The notes beneath the pieces were generated by a model. The model was given only the letters and a program-made list of their open reading frames with translations, did no database searches and had not been told where the DNA came from. Below are positions 43,771 through 53,627 of a DNA stretch of 64,000 bases, one piece after another. The position numbers and the translations under genes were made by a program. Location: the NCBI GenBank assembly GCA_910575105.1, contig CAJTDK010000004.1, positions 1 to 64,000 on the forward strand, read 5' to 3'. The stretch comes from Lachnospiraceae bacterium (lineage in GTDB: Bacteria; Bacillota; Clostridia; Lachnospirales; Lachnospiraceae). Position 1 is the stretch's first letter. Each line of letters begins with the position of its first letter.

Positions 43771-44541
43771 ATGAGATTCAGGCCGTGTATTGATATTCAC
43801 AATGGAAAGGTAAAGCAGATCGTGGGCGGGAGCCTTAAGGACCAGGATGACCAGGCGCAGGAGAACTTCGCATCCGCCCATGATGCGGATTATTTTGCGG
43901 AAATGTATAAAAGTGACGGGCTCTTGGGAGGCCATGTGATCTTACTGAATCCCCCTTCGTCGGAATATTATGAGGCCACGCTTGGGCAGGCCCGAAAAGC
44001 TCTTTTGGCTTACCCCGGCGGGCTTCAGGTCGGAGGCGGCATCCGGGCAGACAATGGGGAGCGCTTCCTTGCGCTGGGGGCAAGCCATGTCATCGTGACT
44101 TCCTATGTATTCGGGGACGGGCAGATCCGGTGGGAGAATCTTGAAGCCTTAAAAAAGGCGGTGGGGCGGGAGCATGTGGTTGTGGACTTAAGCTGCCGGA
44201 GGAAAGACGGAGAATATTATATCGTGACAGACCGCTGGCAGAAGTTCACGGATGTGAAACTTTCCGCCCAGGTGCTTGAGGAAATGGCGGCGTACTGTGC
44301 CGAATTTCTTGTTCACGGTGTGGACGTGGAGGGGCGCTCCTCCGGCGTGGACGAAAGACTGGCAGAGCTTCTTGGAGGCTATGAGGGATTGCCGGTCACC
44401 TATGCCGGGGGGATCGGGACGATTAAGGATCTTGAACGGTTCCGGGAGATTACAGAGGGAAGGCTTGACTTTACTGTCGGAAGCGCGCTGGATATATTTG
44501 GCGGAAAGCTTCCATATAATACAGTGAAGTGTTTTCCCTAG
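43771..44541 (+). CDS. hisA: HisA-like ProFAR isomerase, eukaryote-type
   Basis: 256 residues from the ATG at 43771 (GGAGG upstream). It begins RFRPCIDIHNGKVKQIVGG, with long insertions (DDQAQENFASAHDADYFAEM) and the strand GLQVGGGIRADNG. The C-terminal half has VDLSCRRKDGEYYIVTDRWQ, FLVHGVDVEGRSSGVDERL and VTYAGGIGTIKDLE. The inserts match the yeast HIS6/plant HisA branch rather than the 240-residue bacterial form. The reaction is isomerisation of ProFAR to PRFAR in histidine synthesis. It is away from any his operon. Its stop is 24 bases from the IS4 element. Confidence 0.85.
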   Translation: MRFRPCIDIHNGKVKQIVGGSLKDQDDQAQENFASAHDADYFAEMYKSDGLLGGHVILLNPPSSEYYEATLGQARKALLAYPGGLQVGGGIRADNGERFLALGASHVIVTSYVFGDGQIRWENLEALKKAVGREHVVVDLSCRRKDGEYYIVTDRWQKFTDVKLSAQVLEEMAAYCAEFLVHGVDVEGRSSGVDERLAELLGGYEGLPVTYAGGIGTIKDLERFREITEGRLDFTVGSALDIFGGKLPYNTVKCFP

Positions 44542-44565
44542 GGAATGGGATAACCCGAATAGTAA

Positions 44566-46072
44566 GTTACTGTTCACGGTCAATGTCAGTCATCCAGGAG
44601 ATTTCTCTAATCACCCTGAAACGGACCTCTCGAGAAACAGAAAACTGGATTTTCACAATTTACTACAGCTTATCGTTTCTATGGAGGCGGGCTCTGTAAA
44701 GGATGAACTGCTAAAGTTCTTCTCTTTTGCGAAAGATACTGCCTCTCATTCTGCTTTCTTCCAGCAAAGAGACAAGCTTTCGGATGATGCGCTGCCTTAT
44801 CTGTTCCATTCCTTTAACAAACTTTATCCATACACTTTCTCTAAAGACAAGTACCAGCTTCTCGCTGCGGATGGGTCTTCCTTTACTTTTACCAGAAATC
44901 CGTTGGATATTGATTCCTATTTTGCTCCGGACGGCAAGACCACCAATGCTTACAACCAAGTTCACATCATCCCCCTTTTTGACCTTATATCAAAAAGATA
45001 TACCGACTGCGTGGTTCAGCCAGTCAGAAAAAAGAACGAGTTTCGTGCTCTCTGCGCCTTAATTGACAGGCATCAGACAGTTCCCAGTATAGTTCCTATC
45101 TTTATCGCGGACCGGGGGGGGGCATTCGTTCAATGTCTTTGCACATGCCGCCGAACATCATTTTCATTTCATGATTAGAGCTGCTGACATTAAAATGCAG
45201 CGCATCCTTGGTAACGACTTCCCGGCTCAGGACTGCTTTGATGTTCAGGTTAATCGTATACTCACCAGGTCCAATTCAAAGAAAAAACGCCGCCACCCAG
45301 AATTGGAAGAACCGTACAGATTTATCTGCAAGAATGTCGCCTTTGATTATATCGATTCAGATAAAACGACGGAATATCCTGTTGCCCTGCGCATTCTCAG
45401 ATTCAGAATCTCAGAGGATGGTTATGAGAACATTATCGCAAACCTGTCTCCGGAAGAATTTTCGGTCGATGGAATCAAATACCTTTACCATCTAAGATGG
45501 GGAATCGAAACTTCTTTCCGTGAATTGAAGCATGTGCTTGGGGCTTCGAACTTCCATTCCAAGCAACGCAGATTCATAGAAATGGAACTATGGGCGCGGC
45601 TTCTTCTATATAACTTCTGCTCCATCGTTACCGGACAGGTAATCATCAACCGCAAGGGCAGGAAGCATCAGCTTCAGGTGAATTACTCTGTCGCCTACAA
45701 AGCATGTCACTATTTCCTGCGCCTTCAACGTGGAGAATCTCCGCCAGACATAGAAGGCCTGACAGCAAGGAATACCCTTCCCATCAGGCCCGACGAACCT
45801 ATGCCCGCCAGCATAGGTTCCGGGTTCCGGTCAGCTTTACCTATCGTTTTGCGTAAAGCTGGCTAACCCAACACTGATAGTGTAACACATTTTCAGACGG
45901 ATGGCTATTCGTCTACTTGGTGTGCAAAAAAAAAGTTACTTTTACCGGAACATATCAAACAAACGCCGATGTTCCGTTTATATCCTTTACATTCCTCCGA
46001 TTGTAGAAAACGATAGGCTTAGGGTTATTCAAAAGCGTCCCTAACTAACTGACATTGCCCATGAACAGTAAC
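44566..46072 (+). mobile_element. IS4-family insertion sequence, 1507 bp, with 11-bp target duplication
   Basis: The left end starts GTTACTGTTCACGGTCAATG at 44566; the right end, read inward from 46072, starts GTTACTGTTCATGGGCAATG; the match continues to about base 25 with two mismatches. The direct repeat CCGAATAGTAA flanks both sides (44555-44565, 46073-46083); 10-12 bp duplications are usual in the IS231-like branch of IS4. The transposase carries the YREK signature. It seems to lack a normal start region, because coding sequence begins right after the left repeat, and it is frameshifted at a G run. The right end is 38 bases from the secA -35 box. Confidence 0.9.
44588..45866 (+). pseudogene. 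IS4-family transposase, frameshifted at a G9 tract
   Basis: The coding frame opens inside the left terminal repeat (SHPGDFSNHPETDLSRNRKL) with no ATG until 44681, so the N-terminus is shorter than in relatives. The first catalytic Asp lies in LLAADGSSF, the second in FIADRGG. There a run of nine G (45114-45122) shifts the frame; with eight the reading continues as HSFNVFAHAAEHHFHFMIRA and joins the downstream frame that starts at 45171. The C-terminal domain has the signature Y-x2-R-x3-E-x6-K in YHLRWGIETSFRELK. The element is thus presumably inactive, unless slippage at the G run restores the frame. Confidence 0.85.
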
Positions 46073-46110
46073 CCGAATAGTAACATTTATGTGAACAGTT
46101 TGTAAATTGG

Positions 46111-46139
46111 TTGAATTGCGGCGGGGTTAGTGCTACAAT
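46111..46139 (+). promoter_or_regulatory. Promoter of secA
   Basis: TTGAAT at 46111-46116, spacer 17, TACAAT at 46134-46139. It is only 27 bases beyond the IS4 target duplication, so the core promoter survived insertion but upstream elements were displaced. Confidence 0.7.
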
Positions 46140-46178
46140 GTAGGATAGCAAATTTTACGGACAAGGAGTTTTTTCGAT

Positions 46179-48743
46179 ATGGGTCTATTACAGAAAATAT
46201 TTGGAACGCATAGTGAGAATGAGTTAAAGCGTATATATCCGATCGCAGACGCGATTGAGGCGTTGGAACCGCAGATGCAGAATCTCTCGGACGGGGAGCT
46301 TCGGAATAAGACGAAGGAATTTAAAGAAAGGCTTGCCCAGGGTGAGACGCTGGATGATCTTCTGCCGGAGGCGTTTGCTGCTGTGAGGGAGGCGGCTTAT
46401 CGCGCGCTTGGCATGAAGCATTACCGTGTGCAGCTGATCGGCGGTATCATTCTCCACCAGGGACGTATCGCGGAGATGAAGACCGGTGAAGGAAAGACTC
46501 TTGTGTCGACTCTGCCAGCTTACTTGAATGCGCTGACGGGAGAGGGAGTGAATATCGTCACAGTCAATGACTATCTGGCGAAGCGTGATGCGGAGTGGAT
46601 GGGGCAGGTGCATGAGTTTTTGGGTCTGACTGTTGGCTGTGTGCTCAACAGTATGGATAATGACGAACGGCGGGAGCAGTATAACTGCGACATCACTTAC
46701 GTGACGAACAATGAGCTTGGATTTGATTATCTGAGGGATAATATGGTGATCTACAAAGAGCAGCTTGTTCAGAGAGGGCTTAAGTACGCCATCATCGATG
46801 AGGTGGATTCGGTGCTGATCGACGAGGCAAGGACGCCTCTGATCATCTCAGGCCAGAGCGGGAAGTCCACGAAGCTGTACGAGGCTTGCGATATCCTTGC
46901 ACGCCAGCTTGAACGCGGTGAGGCCAGCGGGGAATTTTCCAAGATGAATGCCATCATGGGCGAGGATATCGAGGAGACCGGAGACTTTATCGTCAATGAG
47001 AAGGAGAAGAATGTCAACCTGACGGAGGATGGTGTCAGGAAGGTGGAGAAGTTCTTCCATCTGGAGAACCTTGCGGATGCGGATAACCTGGAGATTCAGC
47101 ACAATATCATCCTGGCGCTCAGGGCCCACAACCTGATGTTCAAGGACCAGGATTATGTGGTGAAGGATGACGAGGTTCTGATCGTCGATGAATTTACCGG
47201 GCGCATCATGCCGGGACGGCGCTATTCCGACGGTCTTCATCAGGCGATCGAGGCGAAGGAGCATGTGAAGGTGAAGAGGGAGAGTAAGACCCTTGCCACC
47301 ATTACCTTCCAGAACCTGTTTAATAAATTCGAAAAGAAAGCGGGGATGACCGGTACGGCGCTCACGGAGGAGAAGGAGTTCCGTGAGATCTACGGGATGG
47401 ACGTTGTGGAGATCCCTACCAATGTTCCGGTTATCCGCCAGGATCTTAACGATGCGGTATACAAGACCCAGAAAGAGAAGTTCAGGGCGGTATGCGACGA
47501 GATCGAGGCAGCCCACGCGAAGCACCAGCCGGTTCTTGTGGGTACGATCACCATCGAGACATCGGAGCTGTTAAGCGGGATGTTAAAGCGGCGTGGCATC
47601 AAGCACAATGTTCTGAATGCCAAGTACCATGAGATGGAGGCGGAGATCGTGGCGCAGGCCGGCGTCCACGACGCAGTTACCATCGCCACCAATATGGCAG
47701 GGCGTGGTACGGATATCAAGCTTGACGATGAAGCGAAAGCGGCAGGCGGCCTTAAGATCATCGGAACAGAACGACATGAGTCGAGGCGTATCGACAACCA
47801 GCTAAGAGGGCGTTCCGGACGTCAGGGCGACCCGGGGGAATCCAGGTTCTACATTTCCCTTGAGGATGACCTTATGCGCCTGTTCGGTTCCGAGCGTCTG
47901 ATGAATATTTTCACCGCCCTCGGCGTAGAGGAGGGGGAGCAGATCGAGCACAAGATGCTTTCAAGCGCCATCGAGAGGGCGCAGGAGAAGATTGAGAGCA
48001 ACAACTTCGGAATCCGTAAGAATCTGTTAGAGTACGACCAGGTGATGAATGAGCAGAGAGAGATCATCTATGAGGAGAGAAGGCGGGTTCTTGACGGTGA
48101 GAACATGCGCGATTCCATTTTCCATATGATCAATGATTATCTGGAGAATACAGTGGATAAGATGATCCCGGCGGACATGGATTATGAGGACTGGAACTTA
48201 AAGGAGCTTTCACGGGCGATCCGGGCGACGATCCCCATGGATCCGGTGACAGAAGAGGATGTCAAGGGCATGAGCCAGAAGCAGCTTAAGCACATGCTCA
48301 AGGAGCGCTCCGCCAAGGTCTACGAGGCTAAGGAGGCTGAGTTCCCTGAGGCAGAGCATCTGCGTGAGATTGAGCGTGTAGTCCTTCTGAAGGTGATCGA
48401 TGCGAAGTGGATGGATCACATTGACGACATGGACCAGCTCAGACAGGGGATCGGCCTGCAGGCGTACGGCCAGAGAGACCCGAAGGTAGAGTACAAGATG
48501 CTCGGTTATGATATGTTCGGCGAGATGACCAATGCCATCACCGAGGATACGGTGCGCACCCTGTGCCATGTAAAGATCGAGCAGAAGGTGGAGAGAGAGC
48601 AGGTGGCGAAGGTGACGGGTACCAACAAGGACGAAAGCACTGCCCGCGCCCCGAAGAAACGGGCGGATAAAAAGGTATATCCCAACGATCCATGCCCCTG
48701 CGGAAGCGGCAAGAAATATAAACAGTGCTGCGGACGGAAGTAA
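46179..48743 (+). CDS. secA: Protein translocase ATPase SecA
   Basis: 854 residues. DEAD motor NBD1 with [20 protein letters not shown] and [18 protein letters not shown], preprotein cross-linking domain, NBD2 ([54 protein letters not shown]), helical scaffold ([40 protein letters not shown]) and the C-terminal zinc tail [17 protein letters not shown] that binds SecB or lipids. It drives Sec export through SecYEG. It starts the probable operon secA-prfB-hom-PGM-like-lysC (prfB begins 50 bases after it). Confidence 0.97.
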   Translation: MGLLQKIFGTHSENELKRIYPIADAIEALEPQMQNLSDGELRNKTKEFKERLAQGETLDDLLPEAFAAVREAAYRALGMKHYRVQLIGGIILHQGRIAEMKTGEGKTLVSTLPAYLNALTGEGVNIVTVNDYLAKRDAEWMGQVHEFLGLTVGCVLNSMDNDERREQYNCDITYVTNNELGFDYLRDNMVIYKEQLVQRGLKYAIIDEVDSVLIDEARTPLIISGQSGKSTKLYEACDILARQLERGEASGEFSKMNAIMGEDIEETGDFIVNEKEKNVNLTEDGVRKVEKFFHLENLADADNLEIQHNIILALRAHNLMFKDQDYVVKDDEVLIVDEFTGRIMPGRRYSDGLHQAIEAKEHVKVKRESKTLATITFQNLFNKFEKKAGMTGTALTEEKEFREIYGMDVVEIPTNVPVIRQDLNDAVYKTQKEKFRAVCDEIEAAHAKHQPVLVGTITIETSELLSGMLKRRGIKHNVLNAKYHEMEAEIVAQAGVHDAVTIATNMAGRGTDIKLDDEAKAAGGLKIIGTERHESRRIDNQLRGRSGRQGDPGESRFYISLEDDLMRLFGSERLMNIFTALGVEEGEQIEHKMLSSAIERAQEKIESNNFGIRKNLLEYDQVMNEQREIIYEERRRVLDGENMRDSIFHMINDYLENTVDKMIPADMDYEDWNLKELSRAIRATIPMDPVTEEDVKGMSQKQLKHMLKERSAKVYEAKEAEFPEAEHLREIERVVLLKVIDAKWMDHIDDMDQLRQGIGLQAYGQRDPKVEYKMLGYDMFGEMTNAITEDTVRTLCHVKIEQKVEREQVAKVTGTNKDESTARAPKKRADKKVYPNDPCPCGSGKKYKQCCGRK

Positions 48744-48792
48744 TGCAGATTATGACATCATATGATGATAGTATAGAGAAAGAGGTGATAGA

Positions 48793-49903
48793 GTGGTTGA
48801 GTTAGATCAGTTTAAAACATTGATGAATGCTTATGAAGAACCTCTTGCCGAGATGAGGGATTCACTTTGACGCCGCCGGCAAGGAGAACAGGATCGAGGA
48901 GTTAGGACGCAAGGTAGAGGAACCTGGCTTCTGGGACAATCCGGAGGAATCCCAGAAGATCATGAAGGAGCTCAAGGACTTACAGGAGCTGGTGAAAAAG
49001 ATCCAAGGGATGTATACAAGCTATGAGGATATACAGCTTCTGATTGAAATGGGCTATGAAGAGGAGGATCCATCCATCGTCCGGGAGATCGAGGAGGAGA
49101 TCGGAAGCTTTGAAGCGTGCTTTGAGGAGTTGAGGCTTCAGACCCTTCTCTCTGGGGAGTATGATCCCTGCAGCGCCGTGATGACGCTCCACGCCGGGGC
49201 GGGCGGAACAGAATCCTGCGACTGGGCGGGGATGCTATACCGCATGTACAGCCGGTGGGCGGAGAGAAAAGGCTTTTCCATCACGGTCCTTGACTATCTG
49301 GACGGGGATATCACGGGCATTAAGACGGTCACCTTCGAGGTAAAGGGTGAGAATGCCTATGGTTATCTGAAATCCGAGAAGGGCGTGCACAGGCTGGTGC
49401 GCATCTCTCCGTTTAACGCGGCAGGGAAGCGGCAGACATCATTCGCATCCTGCGATGTGGTGCCGGACATTGAAAAGGAGATCGACATCGAGATCGACGA
49501 GGACGACTTAAAGATCGACACTTACCGGGCCAGCGGCGCCGGAGGGCAGCATGTCAATAAGACATCCTCCGCCATCCGCATCACCCACCTGCCTACCGGA
49601 ATTGTGGTGCAGTGCCAGAATGAGCGTTCCCAGCACCACAACAAGGAGAAGGCGATGCAGATGCTCAAGGCAAAGCTTCAGCTTTTAAAGGAGCAGGAGC
49701 AGGCGGAGAAGGTGTCGGACATCCGCGGCGAGGTGAAGGAGATCGGCTTCGGCAACCAGATACGGTCTTACGTGATGCAGCCCTATACGCTGGTGAAGGA
49801 TCACAGGACGAACGAAGAAAACAGTAATGTTACTGCTGTGCTGGACGGCAATATTGATGCGTTCATCAATGCCTGGCTTAAAAGCACGGCACAGCAGACG
49901 TAA
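48793..49903 (+). CDS. prfB: Peptide chain release factor 2 with programmed +1 frameshift
   Basis: The first frame begins at GTG 48793 (agaggtg upstream) and encodes 25 residues to CTT TGA C at 48865-48871. Ribosomes slip +1 there, reading GAC at 48869 and continuing DAAGKENRIEELGRKVEEPG to 49903 (about 370 residues in all). An internal Shine-Dalgarno-like AGGGA lies just upstream. The in-frame TGA is read by RF2 itself, so low RF2 gives more frameshifting: autoregulation. The product has the stop-recognition tripeptide SPF in VRISPFNAAGKRQTS and the GGQ hydrolysis motif in SGAGGQHVNKTSSA. Annotation from an internal ATG (48962) would lose the N-terminal domain. Confidence 0.95.
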
Positions 49904-49915
49904 GGGAGGAAAGTT

Positions 49916-51136
49916 ATGATAAATGTAGCAGTGATGGGTTATGGGACAGTTGGTTCTGGTGTTGTGGAGGTAGTGAACACCAACGGCGCAAGGATCAACC
50001 AGAGGATCGGCGAGGAGCTTAAGATTAAGTACGTGCTGGATCTCAGGGATTTCCCGGGGGATCCGGTACAGGACAAGATCATCCATGATTTTGAGACGAT
50101 TGTAAATGATGACGAGGTTCAGATCGTGGTGGAGGTTATGGGCGGTATCGAGCCGGCTTATACATTCGTTAAGCGTTCTCTTCAGGCAGGAAAGAGCGTG
50201 GCTACCTCCAACAAGGCGCTGGTGGCAAAGCACGGCGCGGAGCTTTTGTCTATCGCTAAGGAACAGAATATCAACTTCCTGTTTGAGGCAAGCGTGGGCG
50301 GCGGCATCCCCATTATCCGTCCGCTGAATTCATCTCTTACGGCGGATGAGATCGAGGAGATTACCGGGATCTTAAACGGCACGACCAATTATATGCTGAC
50401 GAAGATGTTCTATGAGGGCGCCGATTATGATACGGTGCTTAAGGAGGCGCAGGCGAACGGCTATGCAGAGCGTAATCCTGAGGCAGACGTGGAAGGATAC
50501 GACGCGTGCCGCAAGATCGCCATCCTCTCTTCGCTGATCTCGGGGCAGCAGGTGGATTTTGAGGATATTTACTGTGAAGGGATTACAGAGATCACCGTGG
50601 AGGATATGAAGTATGCGAAAGCTATGGGGACGGCCATCAAGCTGTTGGCATCCAGCAAGCGTACCGGTGACCGGCTCCATGCCATTGTCGCACCGTGCAT
50701 GCTCTATCCGGAGCATCCGTTATATAATGTCAACGATGTCTTCAACGCGATCTTTGTCCACGGCAATGTGCTGGGCGACGCCATGTTCTATGGCAGCGGC
50801 GCCGGGAAGCTTCCCACAGCCAGCGCGGTCGTGGCGGATGTGGTGGATGCGGCGAAGCATCTGAACCGCAATATTATGACCATGTGGAAGCAGGAGAAGC
50901 TTACCCTGGAAGACAAGGGCGATGCTAAGAGGAGATTCTTTATCCGCATGAAGGGCGATGCCGAAAAAGAGCTTCCGAACCTTAAGTATTCCTTCGGGGA
51001 TGTAGAGATTATCAAGGTTCCCGGGCTGGAGGGCGAGTTTGGCTTTATCACTCCGGTCATGATGGAAGGCGACTATGACACAAGGGCGAACCGCTATAAG
51101 GATCAGATCCTGCATATGATCCGTATTGAAGGTTAG
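49916..51136 (+). CDS. hom: Homoserine dehydrogenase
   Basis: 406 residues. Rossmann start INVAVMGYGTVGSGVVEV, then VVEVMGGIEPAYTFVKRSLQ, VATSNKALVAKHGAELL, FEASVGGGIPIIRPL, EITGILNGTTNYMLTKM, and the catalytic-region EADVEGYDACRKIAILSS. A C-terminal region (about 330-400) is a short ACT-like module (RFFIRMKGDAEKELPNLKY), which may give threonine feedback. It reduces aspartate semialdehyde to homoserine. It starts 12 bases after prfB and 18 before the PGM-like gene. Confidence 0.95.
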   Translation: MINVAVMGYGTVGSGVVEVVNTNGARINQRIGEELKIKYVLDLRDFPGDPVQDKIIHDFETIVNDDEVQIVVEVMGGIEPAYTFVKRSLQAGKSVATSNKALVAKHGAELLSIAKEQNINFLFEASVGGGIPIIRPLNSSLTADEIEEITGILNGTTNYMLTKMFYEGADYDTVLKEAQANGYAERNPEADVEGYDACRKIAILSSLISGQQVDFEDIYCEGITEITVEDMKYAKAMGTAIKLLASSKRTGDRLHAIVAPCMLYPEHPLYNVNDVFNAIFVHGNVLGDAMFYGSGAGKLPTASAVVADVVDAAKHLNRNIMTMWKQEKLTLEDKGDAKRRFFIRMKGDAEKELPNLKYSFGDVEIIKVPGLEGEFGFITPVMMEGDYDTRANRYKDQILHMIRIEG

Positions 51137-51154
51137 CAGATAAGGAGAAGGAAG

Positions 51155-52366
51155 ATGAAGTATATTGTAGTTTTAAGCGATGGAATGGCGGGAAGGCCCC
51201 TTGAGGAGCTGGGCGGGAAGACTACGCTTGAGGCGGCATATGTGCCGGAGATGGACCGGCTAGCGCCCATGTCTGAGGTGGGTCTGGTATCCATGGTTCC
51301 TGAGGGGATGGCGCCGGGCAGCGATACGGCTAATCTGGCGGTTATGGGCTATGACCCGAAGATTTACTACACTGGCAGGTCCCCGCTGGAGGCGCTGAGT
51401 ATCGGTGTGGATATGAAGCCTTCTGACGTGTCCTTCCGGTGCAACCTTGTGACGCTTTCGGAGGAGGACTGTGCTTTTGAGGATCAGACGATCATTGACC
51501 ACAGCTCCGATGAGATCACGACAGAGGAGGCTGCCGCTTTGATCGAGACGTTAAAGATCAGGCTTAGGAAGGACGGGTATCATCTCTTTTCCGGGACCAG
51601 CTACCGTCATCTGCTGATACAGGAGAAGGGAAAGGTGATAGAGCTTACCCCGCCCCATGATATACTGACCCAGAGGATTGGAGACTATCTTCCAAAGGAT
51701 CCGGTGCTTCTTGATATGATGAAGAAAAGCTATGATATCCTGAAAGAACATCCGGTGAATACAAGAAGGCGCAAGAAAGGTCTGCGCCCGGCTAACTCCG
51801 TATGGTTTTGGGGCGCGGGCAGGAAGCCTGCCCTTGACTCTTTTGAGAAGAGAACTGGTAAGAAGGGCGTGATGATTTCTGCCGTCGACCTGCTAAAAGG
51901 AATCGCGGTAGGGGCCGGCATGGACATTGTCCTGGTGGAGGGAGCCAACGGAGGGCTTCACACCAACTACAGGGGGAAAGCGCAGGCGGCAGTGCGGGCG
52001 CTGGCTTATGAGAGCTATGATTTTGCCTATATCCATGTGGAAGCTCCGGATGAGATGGGGCACCAGGGCAGCGCGGCGGATAAGATAACCGCCATCGAAT
52101 ATATTGATGAAAAGGTATTGAAGACCGTGATCTGCGGATTGGAGGAAGCCGGGGAGGAATACCGCCTGCTTCTCCTGCCCGACCATCCTACACCGGTGGA
52201 GGTGAGGACACATACGTGTGAGGCGGTGCCTTACCTTTTATATGACAGTACGGCGGAGGAAAAGGGGCCGGCAGTATATAATGAAAGGACAGCGGCAGAG
52301 ACCGGCAAGGTATGGCGCGACGGCTATAAGCTGATGGCTCATCTGCTGCAGGAGGAAGTATGCTGA
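51155..52366 (+). CDS. Phosphoglycerate-mutase-like protein, candidate homoserine kinase
   Basis: 403 residues of the alkaline-phosphatase superfamily, cofactor-independent PGM (ApgM) branch: VVLSDGMAGRPLEELGGKTT, AYVPEMDRLAPMSEVGLVSM, PGSDTANLAVMGYDPKIYYT, GRSPLEALSIGV, VWFWGAGRKPALDSF, YIHVEAPDEMGHQG and LLLPDHPTPVEVRTHT. A subgroup in Clostridia next to hom has been proposed in TIGRFAM-type models to replace ThrB as homoserine kinase; the position between hom and lysC here fits. The ATG follows aaggag. Its stop overlaps the lysC start (ATGCTGA), so translation is coupled. Plain mutase activity is the alternative. Confidence 0.8.
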   Translation: MKYIVVLSDGMAGRPLEELGGKTTLEAAYVPEMDRLAPMSEVGLVSMVPEGMAPGSDTANLAVMGYDPKIYYTGRSPLEALSIGVDMKPSDVSFRCNLVTLSEEDCAFEDQTIIDHSSDEITTEEAAALIETLKIRLRKDGYHLFSGTSYRHLLIQEKGKVIELTPPHDILTQRIGDYLPKDPVLLDMMKKSYDILKEHPVNTRRRKKGLRPANSVWFWGAGRKPALDSFEKRTGKKGVMISAVDLLKGIAVGAGMDIVLVEGANGGLHTNYRGKAQAAVRALAYESYDFAYIHVEAPDEMGHQGSAADKITAIEYIDEKVLKTVICGLEEAGEEYRLLLLPDHPTPVEVRTHTCEAVPYLLYDSTAEEKGPAVYNERTAAETGKVWRDGYKLMAHLLQEEVC

Positions 52367-53568
52367 TCGTTAAGAAATTCGGGGGAAGCTCAGTTGCGAA
52401 TAAAGAGCGGATATTCAATGTGGCGAGACGCTGTATTGAAGAGTACAGGTCAGGGAAGGATGTTGTAGTCGTCCTTTCTGCCATGGGGGATACGACCGAT
52501 GGGCTGATCGCGATGGCGGAGGACATCAACCCGAAAGCAAAGAAAAGAGAGATGGATATGCTGCTCACTACAGGCGAGCAGGTGTCGGCGGCGCTGATGG
52601 CCATGGCCATGCAGGCTCTTGATGTTCCGGCAGTCTCGCTCAACGCATTCCAGGTCATGATGCACTCTACGTCGAGATACGGCAATGCCAGATTCAAGCG
52701 TGTGGAGACCGAGCGGATCCTCCATGAGCTGGATTCCAGGAAGATCGTGATCGTCACCGGTTTTCAGGGCGTGAACAAATATGACGATATCACGACGCTC
52801 GGCCGCGGCGGGTCAGACACTACGGCGGTGGCGCTGGCCGCGGCGCTCCATGCAGACAGATGCGAGATCTACACAGATGTGGACGGCGTGTTTACCGCGG
52901 ATCCACGGGTAGTGAAGAATGCGAGGAAGCTTGAGGAGGTCACCTATGATGAGATGCTTGAGCTTGCGAGCCTGGGAGCGAAGGTCCTTCATAACCGCTC
53001 CGTGGAGATGGCGAAGAAATATAACGTGGAATTGGTCGTACGGTCCAGCCTGAACTATTCGGAGGGGACTGTGGTCAGGGAAGGAGCAGACATGGAGAAG
53101 CTGTTAGTTACCGGAGTTGCGGCAGACAAGAATACGGCGCGCATCTCGGCGATCGGAGTATTAGATAAGCCGGGCATCGCATTTAATATATTTGACACTC
53201 TGGCGAAGAATAATATTAATGTAGATATTATCCTGCAGTCCGTGGGACGCGAGGGGACGAAGGATATCTCCTTTACTGTTGCAGGGGACGATATGGAGCA
53301 GGCCATAGAGATCCTGGAGAAGAACAAAAAGAGGCTTACGATCAAGGAAGTGAGCTGCAATCCCAATGTGGCGAAGCTTTCCGTAGTAGGCGCGGGCATG
53401 ATGAGCAACCCCGGCGTTGCGGCGAAGATGTTCGAGGCACTGTATAACTCAAGGGTGAATATCAATATGATCTCCACATCAGAGATCAGGATCACGGTTC
53501 TGGTCGATGAGAAGGATATCGATAAGGCAATGAACGCCGTCCACGACGGATTCGCGATGGGAGAGTAG
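52360..53568 (+). CDS. lysC: Aspartate kinase
   Basis: 402 residues: the amino-acid-kinase domain (1-250) with IVKKFGGSSVANKERIFNVA, VVVLSAMGDTTDGL, VTGFQGVNKYDDITTLGRGG, SDTTAVALAAALHADRCEIY, TDVDGVFTADPRVV and LASLGAKVLHNRSVEMA, then tandem ACT domains (about 265-400; VLDKPGIAFNIFDTLAKNNI, VVGAGMMSNPGVAAKMFEAL) that bind lysine and/or threonine. First enzyme of the aspartate family. It overlaps the PGM-like gene by seven bases; the operon ends at a strong terminator. Confidence 0.96.
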   Translation: MLIVKKFGGSSVANKERIFNVARRCIEEYRSGKDVVVVLSAMGDTTDGLIAMAEDINPKAKKREMDMLLTTGEQVSAALMAMAMQALDVPAVSLNAFQVMMHSTSRYGNARFKRVETERILHELDSRKIVIVTGFQGVNKYDDITTLGRGGSDTTAVALAAALHADRCEIYTDVDGVFTADPRVVKNARKLEEVTYDEMLELASLGAKVLHNRSVEMAKKYNVELVVRSSLNYSEGTVVREGADMEKLLVTGVAADKNTARISAIGVLDKPGIAFNIFDTLAKNNINVDIILQSVGREGTKDISFTVAGDDMEQAIEILEKNKKRLTIKEVSCNPNVAKLSVVGAGMMSNPGVAAKMFEALYNSRVNINMISTSEIRITVLVDEKDIDKAMNAVHDGFAMGE

Positions 53569-53581
53569 GATCTGTCCGGAT

Positions 53582-53623
53582 AAAACCGGTAATAACCAGT
53601 CACAGGAATTATTACCGGTTTTT
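53582..53623. terminator. Bidirectional terminator after lysC
   Basis: 14-base arms AAAACCGGTAATAA (53582-53595) and TTATTACCGGTTTT (53609-53622), perfect, with A/T runs outward on both sides. Serves lysC and the CYTH gene. Confidence 0.93.
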
Positions 53624-53627
53624 CGAT

